Positions 28,979 through 37,162 of a stretch of DNA of 64,000 nucleotides are shown here, piece after piece. This DNA is from Thermohalobaculum sp963822985 (lineage in GTDB: Bacteria > Pseudomonadota > Alphaproteobacteria > Rhodobacterales > Rhodobacteraceae). Made by a program: the position numbers and the translations under genes. Within the stretch, counting starts at the first letter, position 1. Every line of letters starts with the position of its first letter. The stretch is taken from NCBI GenBank assembly GCA_963822985.1, contig CAWGJU010000010.1:186001-250000 (forward strand), read 5' to 3'. The notes beneath the pieces are model-generated. The model was not told the DNA's origin and made no database searches. It worked only from the letters and a program-made list of their open reading frames with translations.

Positions 28979-29217
28979 CCGCCCCGGGCCCCTGACCCGC
29001 TCCTCGAACGCACCTTGTCCGAGGAGCGGCTGCCCATGGCCCCATCACATTGGGTCACCGCCCGGTTCTCCGCTTCACCTGAATACCGAGAGATCTTGGG
29101 CTATTGACGTTCACCTGACGCAGCGCTGACGGCCGTCGGCATCACTGATCACCGTAGGAAGGAGCTTTCTACTGGCCCGGAGGGTCCCTCGAACGCAAAC
29201 TGAGAAGGATCAGATCC

Positions 29218-29952
29218 ATGGATATGGAAGACCCCTCGTGGGCGATCGCTCGGCGTGATGGTGCAGCCGATTGGCGAGACGAGACCGACGCAGCATCGAT
29301 CCCCGTCCTCTGCACACACAGTTCCGCCGCACAAAAGTTGAAAGGGGCGGTGAGAGATGTTTCGCGCCGCCGGTCTCTCCAGGCTGGTGAGGTTCTCTTC
29401 AACGAGGGCGATCCTGGCGGGGCGTTCTACTTCGTTCAAAGCGGTGAAATCGAGATTAGCGTGCACGCATCGGACGGCCGCAAGCTCGCGCTCGAGATTT
29501 TGCACGATGGTGACATGTTCGGCGAGATCGCACTCTTCGGCGGAAGCCGGACCGCCACCGCGCGCGCGACCGTCGATTGCCTGGTCCTTGCGGTCCGTCG
29601 AGCCGATGTCATGTCAACGCTGCTCCGGCAGCCCGAACTGGCGCTCCAGTTCATCGACATCCTTTGCGCCCGCCTTCGCGACCTGGACGGCAAGCTCAGG
29701 GAACGGGCTTTCCAGCCTCTTTCGGTCCGGCTCGCCAATCGGCTGCTCTATCTTGAGACCAAACTCGGTCGCGGAGGCCAGATCACCGTATCGCAGTCAG
29801 ACTTGGCCGATTTCGTAGGTACTACCCGGGAAAGTGTCGCCAGAATTCTCGCGGTCTGGCGGTCTCGAAGTTGGGTTGCGCTCTCGCATCGATCCATCCG
29901 GATTCTCAATCGTGCTGCTATTGAGAGTACCGGAAGCCGTCGCGGAGAGTGA
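29218..29952 (+). CDS. Crp/Fnr-family transcription regulator
   Basis: A 244-residue regulator. Cyclic-nucleotide-like domain at about residues 45-165 (GEVLFNEGDPGGAFYFVQSGEIEI split by usual loops, MFGEIALFGG, ATARATVDCLVL) and C-terminal winged helix with QSDLADFVGTTRESVARIL, whose RES..R residues are in the usual base-contact places. There is no N-terminal cysteine cluster, so it is not an iron-sulfur FNR. A GAAGGA site precedes the ATG. It stands alone after the peptidase gene; ligand unknown. Confidence 0.88.
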   Translation: MDMEDPSWAIARRDGAADWRDETDAASIPVLCTHSSAAQKLKGAVRDVSRRRSLQAGEVLFNEGDPGGAFYFVQSGEIEISVHASDGRKLALEILHDGDMFGEIALFGGSRTATARATVDCLVLAVRRADVMSTLLRQPELALQFIDILCARLRDLDGKLRERAFQPLSVRLANRLLYLETKLGRGGQITVSQSDLADFVGTTRESVARILAVWRSRSWVALSHRSIRILNRAAIESTGSRRGE

Positions 29953-30100
29953 AAGCTCTGTTGCCACGGAGCCGCTTGATCGATCAGATGTAAGACCGCA
30001 TGTCCTTCTGCGGCTGCCTTTGGTGGGGTGGTTCGCCCTACACTGGCGGCTTCGAACGAGGGTTGCTCATGATCAGAGCCTCAAGCCAGGAGGACTAAAC

Positions 30101-30290
30101 GTGGTCGAGAATAGCGAGATTTTTGTCGGGTTGGACGTCTCCAAGGGCAGCCACGCGGTCGCAGTGGCCGAGAGCGGGCGGGATGACGAGATCCGGTCGC
30201 ACGGCGCGATTTCTTCGGATCCTTCCGCCGTACGCCGCCTCGTATGCAAGCTCGAGCATCTGCCGGCCGACGCGATGGTCTCGGCGGCCT
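30101..30290 (+). mobile_element. IS110-family transposase, 5' fragment
   Basis: Starts at GTG 30101 behind AGGAGG and encodes about 63 residues beginning VVENSEIFVGLDVSKGSHAV, the first DEDD-domain Asp of IS110 transposases. It stops abruptly after VCKLEHLPADAMVSAA where sequence of a minus-strand IS5-family element begins. The 3' part of an IS110 transposase resumes at about 30973, so this copy was split and partly deleted. Confidence 0.8.
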
Positions 30291-30972
30291 TCGGCCCCTG
30301 GTAGCCCTGATCGGCGAACACGGTCTCGATGAAGGGAAAGCGCCGCCGCGTGCGCTTGTCGAGCACCAGCGCGGCGCCGTCGCGATCCTGCAAATTGGCG
30401 GGGTGGATCACGACGCGCAGCATCAGGCCGAGCGTGTCGACGAGCACATGGCGCTTGACGCCCTTGGTCTTCTTGCCCGCGTCAAAGCCCGTTTCCTGCG
30501 GTTTGCGCCCCCTTTTTCCGCCGATTTGACCGTCTGGCTGTCGACGATCGCCGCACTGGGCTGGGGCGCGCGGCCCTCCGCCTCGCGCAGGGCCGCGTAG
30601 AGCGTCTCATGGATGCGATCGAGCGTCCCGTCGTAGCGCCACAGGTCAAAATACGCCCAGACCGTGCTGCGCGGCGGAAAGTCCTTGGGAAGATGCCGCC
30701 ACTGACAGCCGGTCTCGAGCACGTAAAGCACGCCCTGCAGAACCTCGCGCACATCGACCTCGCGTCGCCGCCCGCCGCGCTTCGCGGGCGGGATGTGCGG
30801 CTCGATCAGCGCCCACTCCGCATCGCTCAGATCGCTCGGGTAGCGCAGCCCCCGCCGACCATATCTCTGGCGATCTTCCCCACTCCACATCCGACGCCTC
30901 CATCGCTCCCTGGCGCCGGACACAGAATCACAAACGATTCCAGAGACTCAAGGAGTTTCAGGACAGGTTCTC
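30290..30972 (-). mobile_element. IS5-family transposase fragment inserted in the IS110 copy
   Basis: Minus-strand transposase beginning RYPSDLSDAEWALIEPHIPP, with GVLYVLETGCQWRHLPKDFP and AAIVDSQTVKSAEKGG (first DDE Asp). It changes frame near 30500 and continues as HMLVDTLGLMLRVVIHPANL and ETVFADQGYQGPKAAE (second Asp), where it is cut off before the Glu motif. The outer end near 30950-30972 (CTTGAGTCTCTGG... GAGAACCTGTCC on the minus strand) is a likely terminal repeat; the other end is missing. Inactive. Confidence 0.8.
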
Positions 30973-31352
30973 AGGGACTGGTCGCTCGCGCCGGTGGTCC
31001 AGCGCCTGCAGGCACTGCGCGGGGTCTGCGCGGGGTGCGCCTGATATGCGCCGTCACGTTCATGGTCGAGGTGGGCGACGTGCGGCGTTTCGAAAGCCCG
31101 AGGCGCCTCATGGCCTATCTCGGGCTCGTGCCATCCGAGCGCTCCACCGGCGACGCGGTCCGGCGCGGCGGCATCACCAAGACCGGCAACGCTCGAGCGC
31201 GCCGCGCACTCGCCGAGAGCGCGTGGACTTATCGCTATACCGCACGGGTCGGCGTGAAGAAATACTTCGCCACGCGCGACCTGCCCGAGGCCGTAGAGAG
31301 ACGGCATGGAAGGCGCAGGCGCGCCTGCCTCCCTCCGCTGGCGACAGACTAA
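30973..31352 (+). mobile_element. IS110-family transposase, 3' fragment
   Basis: Encodes RDWSLAPVVQRLQALRG and then, in a shifted frame, GVRLICAVTFMVEVGDVRRF, LMAYLGLVPSERSTG and GGITKTGNARARRALAESAW, the C-terminal Transposase_20 (Ser-containing) domain. The frame change is caused by an exact 11-base tandem duplication, CTGCGCGGGGT at 31015-31025 and 31026-31036. About 150 residues between this and the 5' fragment are absent. Confidence 0.8.
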
Positions 31353-31383
31353 CCTGAGAGCGAGGGCGTTTCAGGGGACAGGG

Positions 31384-32098
31384 TCACAATTCATCAGGGA
31401 GCCGATTGCGCTCGTAAGCAGCCGGCCTTCGCTCCGGTATCCTCACCACCGGCAATCGCCCGAGCATTGAAGGCGCGCGCAGGGCGGCCTGCGTCCTGTT
31501 CTTTGCATTGATCTTCCGCAGAATCGCCTTGACGTGAACTTTCACCGTCGCCTCCGTGATCCCCAGCCGCCTTGCGATGACTTTGTTCGAGCTGCCTTCC
31601 GCGAGCTGGTCTAGAACTTGGCACTCGCGCTCAGACAGGCGTCTCAACGTCGAGCACCGCTCGGGCGAGAGCACGTCCTCAGCACCAGTGCGGGTCGCCC
31701 CCAAAGCAGCGGCTGGAAAGAGACGTTGCCCAAGAAGAATAAGGTCGACCGTCTTAAGAAGGCTTTCTGCGCCCTGGTTCTTGAGCAGCAAACCATCGAT
31801 TCGGTTCATCAGCCCGATCAGATCCTGGCAGACAGCGAGGTCCGCCAGGAGGATGACCTTGGCCTCCGGCCACCTGCGTTCGATTTGTTGCAAGTCGGAC
31901 TCCATGTGTCGGACGCCTCGTCCACAACAATGAGCACCGCCCGCAAACGAGCTTCGCCTGGAATTGCACCGAGTAGCTCGCTGGCAGTTTTAAGAATGGT
32001 TGTGTCTGCAAGCCTGCGCGAAGCAGAATCTGTTGCAGGCCTTCGGCAAAGACATCGCACGCGCATACGATAGCGAGTTTCACGCTTCTTTCCCCCAC
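31384..32098 (-). pseudogene. LuxR/NarL-family response regulator, broken by two frameshifts
   Basis: Read in order on the minus strand: MGERSVKLAIVCACDVFAEG (start 32098), then in a second frame TTILKTASELLGAIPGEA and AVLIVVDEAS, then in a third frame MESDLQQIERRWPEAKVILL to a complete LuxR-type HTH (LSERECQVLDQLAEGSSNKV, ITEATVKVHVKAILRKI) and the stop at 31384. The first part looks like a degenerate receiver domain. Here each junction lacks a base, unlike the +1 breaks in other genes, and it sits beside IS debris, so a true pseudogene is likely. The HTH part alone (from 31905) could still be expressed. Confidence 0.7.
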
Positions 32099-32240
32099 AG
32101 TCCTTCACCGGTGGCGCTCGAGTGACCCGCAGCCTGCAACCGGCAGAGTAAAATCAACCGGCAGTTGCACGCTATCTGCATCATATTGCGCCAGGATCGG
32201 AACTCGTTGGCGAAATTCATGGATCACCCCATTCGTAATT

Positions 32241-32258
32241 ATGACACATCTGTGTCAT
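32241..32258. repeat. Perfect 18-base inverted repeat, operator-like
   Basis: ATGACACA-TC-TGTGTCAT, eight-base arms around two bases, in the AT-richer gap upstream of the LuxR-type remnant. A further half-site-like ACGACACAA follows at 32260. The size and symmetry fit a dimeric regulator site, but no regulator can be named. Confidence 0.5.
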
Positions 32259-32370
32259 TACGACACAACCAAAGCAAAAGGCCTGCACTCTCTTTGGCGC
32301 CTCCTGCATGTCCGAATGGATAGTTCTGGAGCGCAAAAGTGACTCGCTCGAAGGCCTTCGTCGGAATTCT

Positions 32371-32404
32371 GCCCTCGTCTGAGGGTCGCCCTCGTCTGAG
32401 GGTC
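32371..32404. repeat. Tandem duplication of a 17-base unit
   Basis: GCCCTCGTCTGAGGGTC occurs twice back to back (32371-32387 and 32388-32404). Each unit contains its own CCCTC/GAGGG inverted repeat. It lies in the gene-free stretch 32109-32592, in which no other feature except the 18-base palindrome was recognised. Confidence 0.75.
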
Positions 32405-32618
32405 CAACTCGAAAAGAGTTGATCGGTTTCAGCGGTGTGGAGAGGTGCGCAATGTAGAACCCCGCTTCCGGGGTGATCGGGTTCCAAAAGGGGGCTCCGA
32501 CTCAATCTCGGTGTAGCTGAGCTGGTCCCCGATCATGCGGCGCCGAGAAGTCGTGCCCTGAGTGAGCTGGCCCCTGTTTTCCTGGACATCCATGAACCGC
32601 CCATGTGTGGATGCCCCC

Positions 32619-32864
32619 TTCGATGCAAGCGGTTTTTGGCGGTTGAGGACGTGCGGTCAGGTGCGGTCGTGTGTCCGGCCTCGTGATGCGGCCGTCGATT
32701 CGCCGCGGGCCTGTATGGAGATGTGCGGGTCGCGTCCCTATCGGGTTTGCGTGCTCTGCGGCGCGCGGCGCGGTACAGGTTCCTGCGACCCCGTCTCATC
32801 GACCGATGTCCCTTACCCCTCCTTCGACCTGCTCACATCGCCGGCGCACCCGCCCCCCGCCGGG
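32619..32864 (-). ncRNA. Candidate bridge RNA region of IS1111 copy A
   Basis: Non-coding 3' part of the element, about 246 bases. It contains ATCGGGTTTGC (32740-32750), which is identical to 11 bases of the integration site just outside the element (33967-33977). IS1111-group elements are known to carry their guide RNA downstream of the transposase. RNA boundaries and loops were not folded here. Confidence 0.5.
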
Positions 32865-33887
32865 TCAGGCGGCGACGGGATCTCTGTAGGTCTCTTCGCG
32901 AACCGTCAGCGCCCAGACGGTCCGCGCCATCTTGTTGGCGAGCGCGACGACGACGACCATGCGGGGCTTGCGCGCCATCATGCGGGCGAGCCACGAGCCC
33001 TTCGGCGGTCCCTTCCGAGCCGCCCACGTGACGACCGCCGAGGCGCCGATGATCAGCAGGCGCCGGATGTCGCGCTGCCCCATCTTCGAGGTGCTGCCGA
33101 GCCGGGTCTTGCCGCCGGTCGAGTTCTGTCTCGGCGTCAGGCCGACCCAGGCGGCGAAGTCGCGCCCGCTGCGGAACGTGGTCATGGACGGGCAGAACGC
33201 CTGCACCGCGGTCGCGCAGATTGCGCCGACACCGGGGATTGTCATCAGTCGCGCGATCTGCGCGTCCTTCGGCGCCCTTCGCCTGATGTCCTTCTCGAGG
33301 GCGCCGATCTTCGCGCCGAGCGCGGCGATCTGGTCGAGCAGGAGCTGGGCGAGATCGCGCACCGTCTCCGGCAGCAGGACCGTCTCGTCGCCGACGGCCT
33401 GCGCCAGCCGATCAATGCGCGCGGGACCTTGGGGCGCGACGACGCCATGCTCGGCGAGATGCCCCCTGAGCGCGTTGATCGACTGGGTTCGCTGACGCAC
33501 CAGAAGGTCCCGCGTCCGGAACAGCATTCCCTGGCCCTGTTGGTCTGCCGTCTTGACCTCCACGAAGCGCATGGTCGGGCGCGACGCGGCTTCGGCGATG
33601 GCCTCTGCGTCGGCGGCGTCGTTCTTCTGTCGTTTCACGAAGGGCTTTACGTAGATCGGCGGCACGAGCTTCACCTCATGGCCGAGCGCCGCGATCTCCC
33701 GGCCCCAGTGATGAGCGCTCGCGCAGGCCTCCATGGCGACGAGCGCCGACGGCTGCGCGGCGAGAAACGACAGAACCATGTCCCGCGGAAGCTTTTTGCG
33801 GAACACGATTGCGCCGTCCGCGGCCGCGCCGTGCAACTGGAACGTAGACTTGGCGAGATCGATGCCGATGATGGTAGCTTGCGCCAT
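32865..33887 (-). CDS. IS1111-group transposase, copy A
   Basis: A 340-residue DEDD transposase of the IS110 family. N-terminal domain: IIGIDLAKSTFQLHG (first Asp), VAMEACASAHHWGRE (Glu), KRQKNDAADAEAIAEAA (the two Asp). C-terminal Transposase_20 domain: MTIPGVGAICATAV, FAAWVGLTPRQNSTGGKTRLG with the conserved Ser. Start at 33887 behind a strong GGAGGAGG. Intact, so it may still be active and could act on both copies. Confidence 0.93.
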   Translation of the reverse strand: MAQATIIGIDLAKSTFQLHGAAADGAIVFRKKLPRDMVLSFLAAQPSALVAMEACASAHHWGREIAALGHEVKLVPPIYVKPFVKRQKNDAADAEAIAEAASRPTMRFVEVKTADQQGQGMLFRTRDLLVRQRTQSINALRGHLAEHGVVAPQGPARIDRLAQAVGDETVLLPETVRDLAQLLLDQIAALGAKIGALEKDIRRRAPKDAQIARLMTIPGVGAICATAVQAFCPSMTTFRSGRDFAAWVGLTPRQNSTGGKTRLGSTSKMGQRDIRRLLIIGASAVVTWAARKGPPKGSWLARMMARKPRMVVVVALANKMARTVWALTVREETYRDPVAA

Positions 33888-33997
33888 GGATACCTCCTCC
33901 TTCAGGTGATCGTCAGCACAACCACCGTGGTACATCGCGATGCCGCCGGGCGGGGGCATCCACTCCATCGGGTTTGCCGGAGGCTGGTTTGTCTGAG

Positions 33998-34664
33998 TCA
34001 CGCCACCATAGCGAGCTCGGCTGATCGGGCATAGAAGCGGGCTTCCGCCTCGGCCGGCGGGATGTTTCCGATGGGCTCGAGGAGCCGGCGGTGGTTGAAC
34101 CGGTCGACCCATTCGAGCGTGGCGAACTCGACTTTTCGCACGCCGTAGACTTGGAAGTTCTCGTCCCAGACGCGCTGGATCGCTGGCCGCAGGGCGGCGT
34201 CGCGCCTGGCTCGGTCGGGGCCCTTCTCAGGATCGGATACACGCGCGGCATGCACGCGATACGTCGACGGGGCGATCGGCAGCACGCGGCAGATCGGCTC
34301 GACCCCGTAGTCCTCACGATGCTCGTCGATGAACATCTTCATTTCCTCGGATGGCGGTCGAGCTCCGCCTGGGCGAAAAACGCGGACGCTTTGCGAAGAA
34401 TTCGTTCGCCTGGCGCAGCTCGCGGTTCTCCCGCTGCAGCTCCTTGAGACGCGCAAGCTGGTCGCTCGTCGGCCCCGCGCGCTGACCCGTGTCACGTTCC
34501 TCGCGCCTCACCCATTTGCGCAACGTCTCGGCCGCGCACCCGAACTTCGGCGCGATCGACTGCATGGCCGCCCACTGCGACGCGTAGTCCGCCTGGTGAT
34601 CCAGAACCATGCGCACCGCACGGGCGCGCACCTCCGGTGAATATCGGTTCGATGTCGTCGTCAT
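33998..34664 (-). pseudogene. IS3-family orfA/orfB remnants
   Basis: orfA begins at 34664 (MTTTSNRYSPEVRARAVRMV) with its HTH and leucine-zipper region, and loses frame after RELRQANE because one base is missing from what would read ILRKASAFFAQAELDR. orfB starts in the IDEHREDYGVEPICRVLPIA segment and jumps from YGVRKVEFATLE straight to WVDRFNHRRLLEPIGNIPPA, so about 200 residues including the integrase catalytic core are deleted. The element is therefore not self-mobile. Confidence 0.85.
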
Positions 34665-34785
34665 GGCTCCACCTTCTCAAGGTTCGGAGCCTCCGGCAAA
34701 CCCGATGGAGTGGATGCCCCCGCCCGGCGGCATCGCGATGTACCACGGTGGTTGTGCTGACGATCACCTGAAGGAGGAGGTATCC

Positions 34786-35808
34786 ATGGCGCAAGCTACC
34801 ATCATCGGCATCGATCTCGCCAAGTCTACGTTCCAGTTGCACGGCGCGGCCGCGGACGGCGCAATCGTGTTCCGCAAAAAGCTTCCGCGGGACATGGTTC
34901 TGTCGTTTCTCGCCGCGCAGCCGTCGGCGCTCGTCGCCATGGAGGCCTGCGCGAGCGCTCATCACTGGGGCCGGGAGATCGCGGCGCTCGGCCATGAGGT
35001 GAAGCTCGTGCCGCCGATCTACGTAAAGCCCTTCGTGAAACGACAGAAGAACGACGCCGCCGACGCAGAGGCCATCGCCGAAGCCGCGTCGCGCCCGACC
35101 ATGCGCTTCGTGGAGGTCAAGACGGCAGACCAACAGGGCCAGGGAATGCTGTTCCGGACGCGGGACCTTCTGGTGCGTCAGCGAACCCAGTCGATCAACG
35201 CGCTCAGGGGGCATCTCGCCGAGCATGGCGTCGTCGCGCCCCAAGGTCCCGCGCGCATTGATCGGCTGGCGCAGGCCGTCGGCGACGAGACGGTCCTGCT
35301 GCCGGAGACGGTGCGCGATCTCGCCCAGCTCCTGCTCGACCAGATCGCCGCGCTCGGCGCGAAGATCGGCGCCCTCGAGAAGGACATCAGGCGAAGGGCG
35401 CCGAAGGACGCGCAGATCGCGCGACTGATGACAATCCCCGGTGTCGGCGCAATCTGCGCGACCGCGGTGCAGGCGTTCTGCCCGTCCATGACCACGTTCC
35501 GCAGCGGGCGCGACTTCGCCGCCTGGGTCGGCCTGACGCCGAGACAGAACTCGACCGGCGGCAAGACCCGGCTCGGCAGCACCTCGAAGATGGGGCAGCG
35601 CGACATCCGGCGCCTGCTGATCATCGGCGCCTCGGCGGTCGTCACGTGGGCGGCTCGGAAGGGACCGCCGAAGGGCTCGTGGCTCGCCCGCATGATGGCG
35701 CGCAAGCCCCGCATGGTCGTCGTCGTCGCGCTCGCCAACAAGATGGCGCGGACCGTCTGGGCGCTGACGGTTCGCGAAGAGACCTACAGAGATCCCGTCG
35801 CCGCCTGA
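34786..35808 (+). CDS. IS1111-group transposase, copy B
   Basis: Same 340-residue DEDD transposase as copy A, with no amino-acid difference noticed. GGAGGAGG precedes the ATG. Key residues (IDLAKS, MEACAS, KNDAADAEA, the conserved Ser of NSTGGKTRLG) are all present. Identity between copies points to recent transposition or gene conversion. Confidence 0.93.
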   Translation: MAQATIIGIDLAKSTFQLHGAAADGAIVFRKKLPRDMVLSFLAAQPSALVAMEACASAHHWGREIAALGHEVKLVPPIYVKPFVKRQKNDAADAEAIAEAASRPTMRFVEVKTADQQGQGMLFRTRDLLVRQRTQSINALRGHLAEHGVVAPQGPARIDRLAQAVGDETVLLPETVRDLAQLLLDQIAALGAKIGALEKDIRRRAPKDAQIARLMTIPGVGAICATAVQAFCPSMTTFRSGRDFAAWVGLTPRQNSTGGKTRLGSTSKMGQRDIRRLLIIGASAVVTWAARKGPPKGSWLARMMARKPRMVVVVALANKMARTVWALTVREETYRDPVAA

Positions 35809-36054
35809 CCCGGCGGGGGGCGGGTGCGCCGGCGATGTGAGCAGGTCGAAGGAGGGGTAAGGGACATCGGTCGATGAGACGGGGTCGCAGGAACCTGTAC
35901 CGCGCCGCGCGCCGCAGAGCACGCAAACCCGATAGGGACGCGACCCGCACATCTCCATACAGGCCCGCGGCGAATCGACGGCCGCATCACGAGGCCGGAC
36001 ACACGACCGCACCTGACCGCACGTCCTCAACCGCCAAAAACCGCTTGCATCGAA
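35809..36054 (+). ncRNA. Candidate bridge RNA region of IS1111 copy B
   Basis: The 246-base non-coding stretch after the transposase is much longer than the 5' non-coding part (about 76 bases), the arrangement known for IS1111-group elements. It contains GCAAACCCGAT at 35923-35933, identical to the 11 bases at the integration site beside the left end of copy B. Such a match is what a target-binding guide would show. A second, weaker match (AACCGCC near 36029) resembles the other half of the target. Confidence 0.5.
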
Positions 36055-36078
36055 GGGGGCATCCACACACGGGGCGGT

Positions 36079-37155
36079 TCATGCCGTTCGCTCGATGTCC
36101 ACGAACCGGCGTTTCCAGAACTCCGAGGAGGGCCAGCGCCGGACCCGGTTGTAGTGTTCTGCGCGGGCGTGCATGTCGGCGTCGGCACGTCGAGCGGCGA
36201 GACGGGCGTAACGCTCGGTCGCGGCCGTCCGGCCGGCCAGGGCATCGATCGCGACGCGGGCCGCGAGAACGCCGGAGCCGAGGGCGCGGAGCAGGCCCTG
36301 ACCGGACAGAGGGTCGAGGGCCGCTGCCGCGTCGCCCGCGGCGATCCAGCCCTCGCCGGCAGCCGGCCGCAGCTGGATGCACGCAGCGGGATAGAGCGTC
36401 GCGTGAAGGGCGGGACCGGGGCCCACCATCTGCCGCACCAGCGCAGTTCCCGAAAGCGCCGAGCGCCACGCGACATCATCCTTGACGCCCCCCGCACGGT
36501 CACCGGCCATGGCGACGACGCGCCGGCCGTCCGGCAAGGGCAAGGTGTACCACCAGCCGGTCCGGACAGCCTCGATCACGAGCCCCGGATATCCGCCGGC
36601 GCTCGACACGACCCGCAGCGCACAGCCCATGCGATCGCCGACGGCGAGGCGCGCGTCGATTTGCCGTGCCAGCCCCCATCGACGCCCGGTTGCCAGGATC
36701 ACCAAGCGCGCACGGTGGAGTTCGCGGTCCGCCAGCAGAAGCGACCAGCCGATGTCGGCCGGCCGGACCCCTGCGACACGGCAGCCGACGTGCAGCGCCG
36801 CGCCGGCCAACCGCGCGCTCTCGGCCAGCTGGCGGTCGAAAACCGCGCGGTCGAGAAACCAGCCGATGCCCTCGGCCGACTGCATGGCGTGGCGCTCGAC
36901 CGCGACATCGCCGTCCCAGAGCGCCAGCAGGCCGGGCACAGGCCGCGCGGCGCCGCTCTGGAGAAGGTGTCCGACGCCCAGTTCGGCCAGCAGCCGTGCC
37001 CCGTGAGGCGCCAGTATCTCGCCCGGCCTGTAGGCTTCGAACCGGCTCGCCTCGAAGAGCCGCACCTCGATGTCGGGCGCCAGCTGCCGGAGCGCCAGCG
37101 CCGCCGCCGAGCCCGCTGGCCCGCCGCCGACAATGGCGATGTCGCAGGGCCGCAA
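36079..37155 (-). CDS. lodB: LodB-like FAD-dependent protein, required partner of the LodA-like oxidase
   Basis: A 358-residue flavoprotein of the halogenase/geranylgeranyl-reductase-like group: IAIVGGGPAGSAAALALR (Rossmann GxGxxG), EAYRPGEILAPHG, VILATGRRWG and GDAAAALDPLSGQG (FAD pyrophosphate and ribityl binding). In Marinomonas LodB is needed to form the tryptophylquinone of LodA. A TTG at 37155 is chosen since family members start just before the FAD loop and it lies right after the small ORF stop; an ATG at 37230 would add 25 atypical residues. The TGA stop is part of an IS3 terminal repeat, so a few native C-terminal residues may be lost. Confidence 0.82.
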   Translation of the reverse strand: MRPCDIAIVGGGPAGSAAALALRQLAPDIEVRLFEASRFEAYRPGEILAPHGARLLAELGVGHLLQSGAARPVPGLLALWDGDVAVERHAMQSAEGIGWFLDRAVFDRQLAESARLAGAALHVGCRVAGVRPADIGWSLLLADRELHRARLVILATGRRWGLARQIDARLAVGDRMGCALRVVSSAGGYPGLVIEAVRTGWWYTLPLPDGRRVVAMAGDRAGGVKDDVAWRSALSGTALVRQMVGPGPALHATLYPAACIQLRPAAGEGWIAAGDAAAALDPLSGQGLLRALGSGVLAARVAIDALAGRTAATERYARLAARRADADMHARAEHYNRVRRWPSSEFWKRRFVDIERTA

Positions 37156-37162
37156 GCCGTGC

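Larger units (their letters stand above)
32603..33968 (-). mobile_element. IS1111-group (IS110 family) element, copy A
   Basis: About 1366 bases, minus orientation. Subterminal inverted repeats GTGGATGCCCCC at 32607-32618 and GGGGGCATCCAC at 33952-33963. It has a short 5' and a long 3' non-coding part around one transposase gene. Its sequence matches copy B (34705-36071) throughout as far as compared by eye, apart from one or two bases at the very 3' end. Inserted in the left terminal repeat of the IS3 element. Confidence 0.85.
34705..36071 (+). mobile_element. IS1111-group (IS110 family) element, copy B
   Basis: About 1367 bases in plus orientation, a mirror image of copy A. Subterminal inverted repeats at 34710-34721 and 36055-36066. 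It sits in the right terminal repeat of the IS3 element at the same base position as copy A on the left. The two copies form a near-perfect inverted repeat of about 1.4 kb separated by 736 bases. Confidence 0.85.
32593..36081. mobile_element. Composite element: IS3-family copy with an IS1111-type element in each terminal inverted repeat
   Basis: The outer ends are TGAACCGCCC (32593-32602) and its complement GGGCGGTTCA (36072-36081). The inner parts of the same terminal repeats are CGGGTTTGCCGGAGGCT (33969-33985) and its complement (34688-34704). Each repeat is interrupted at the same point by an IS1111-type element, in opposite orientation. Joining the parts gives one 27-base terminal repeat at either end of a deleted IS3. 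No matching target duplication is seen (CCA on the left, TGC on the right), so at least one flank has been rearranged. The right end supplies the lodB stop codon. Confidence 0.8.

Noticed and set aside
30290..32404. Possible CRISPR array in the repeat-rich gap
   Set aside because: Only one 17-base tandem pair and IS pieces; no regularly spaced repeats and no cas genes.
32562..34034. 490-residue frame antisense to IS1111 copy A, also present antisense to copy B
   Set aside because: Duplicated only because the IS is duplicated; it is the complement of the transposase.
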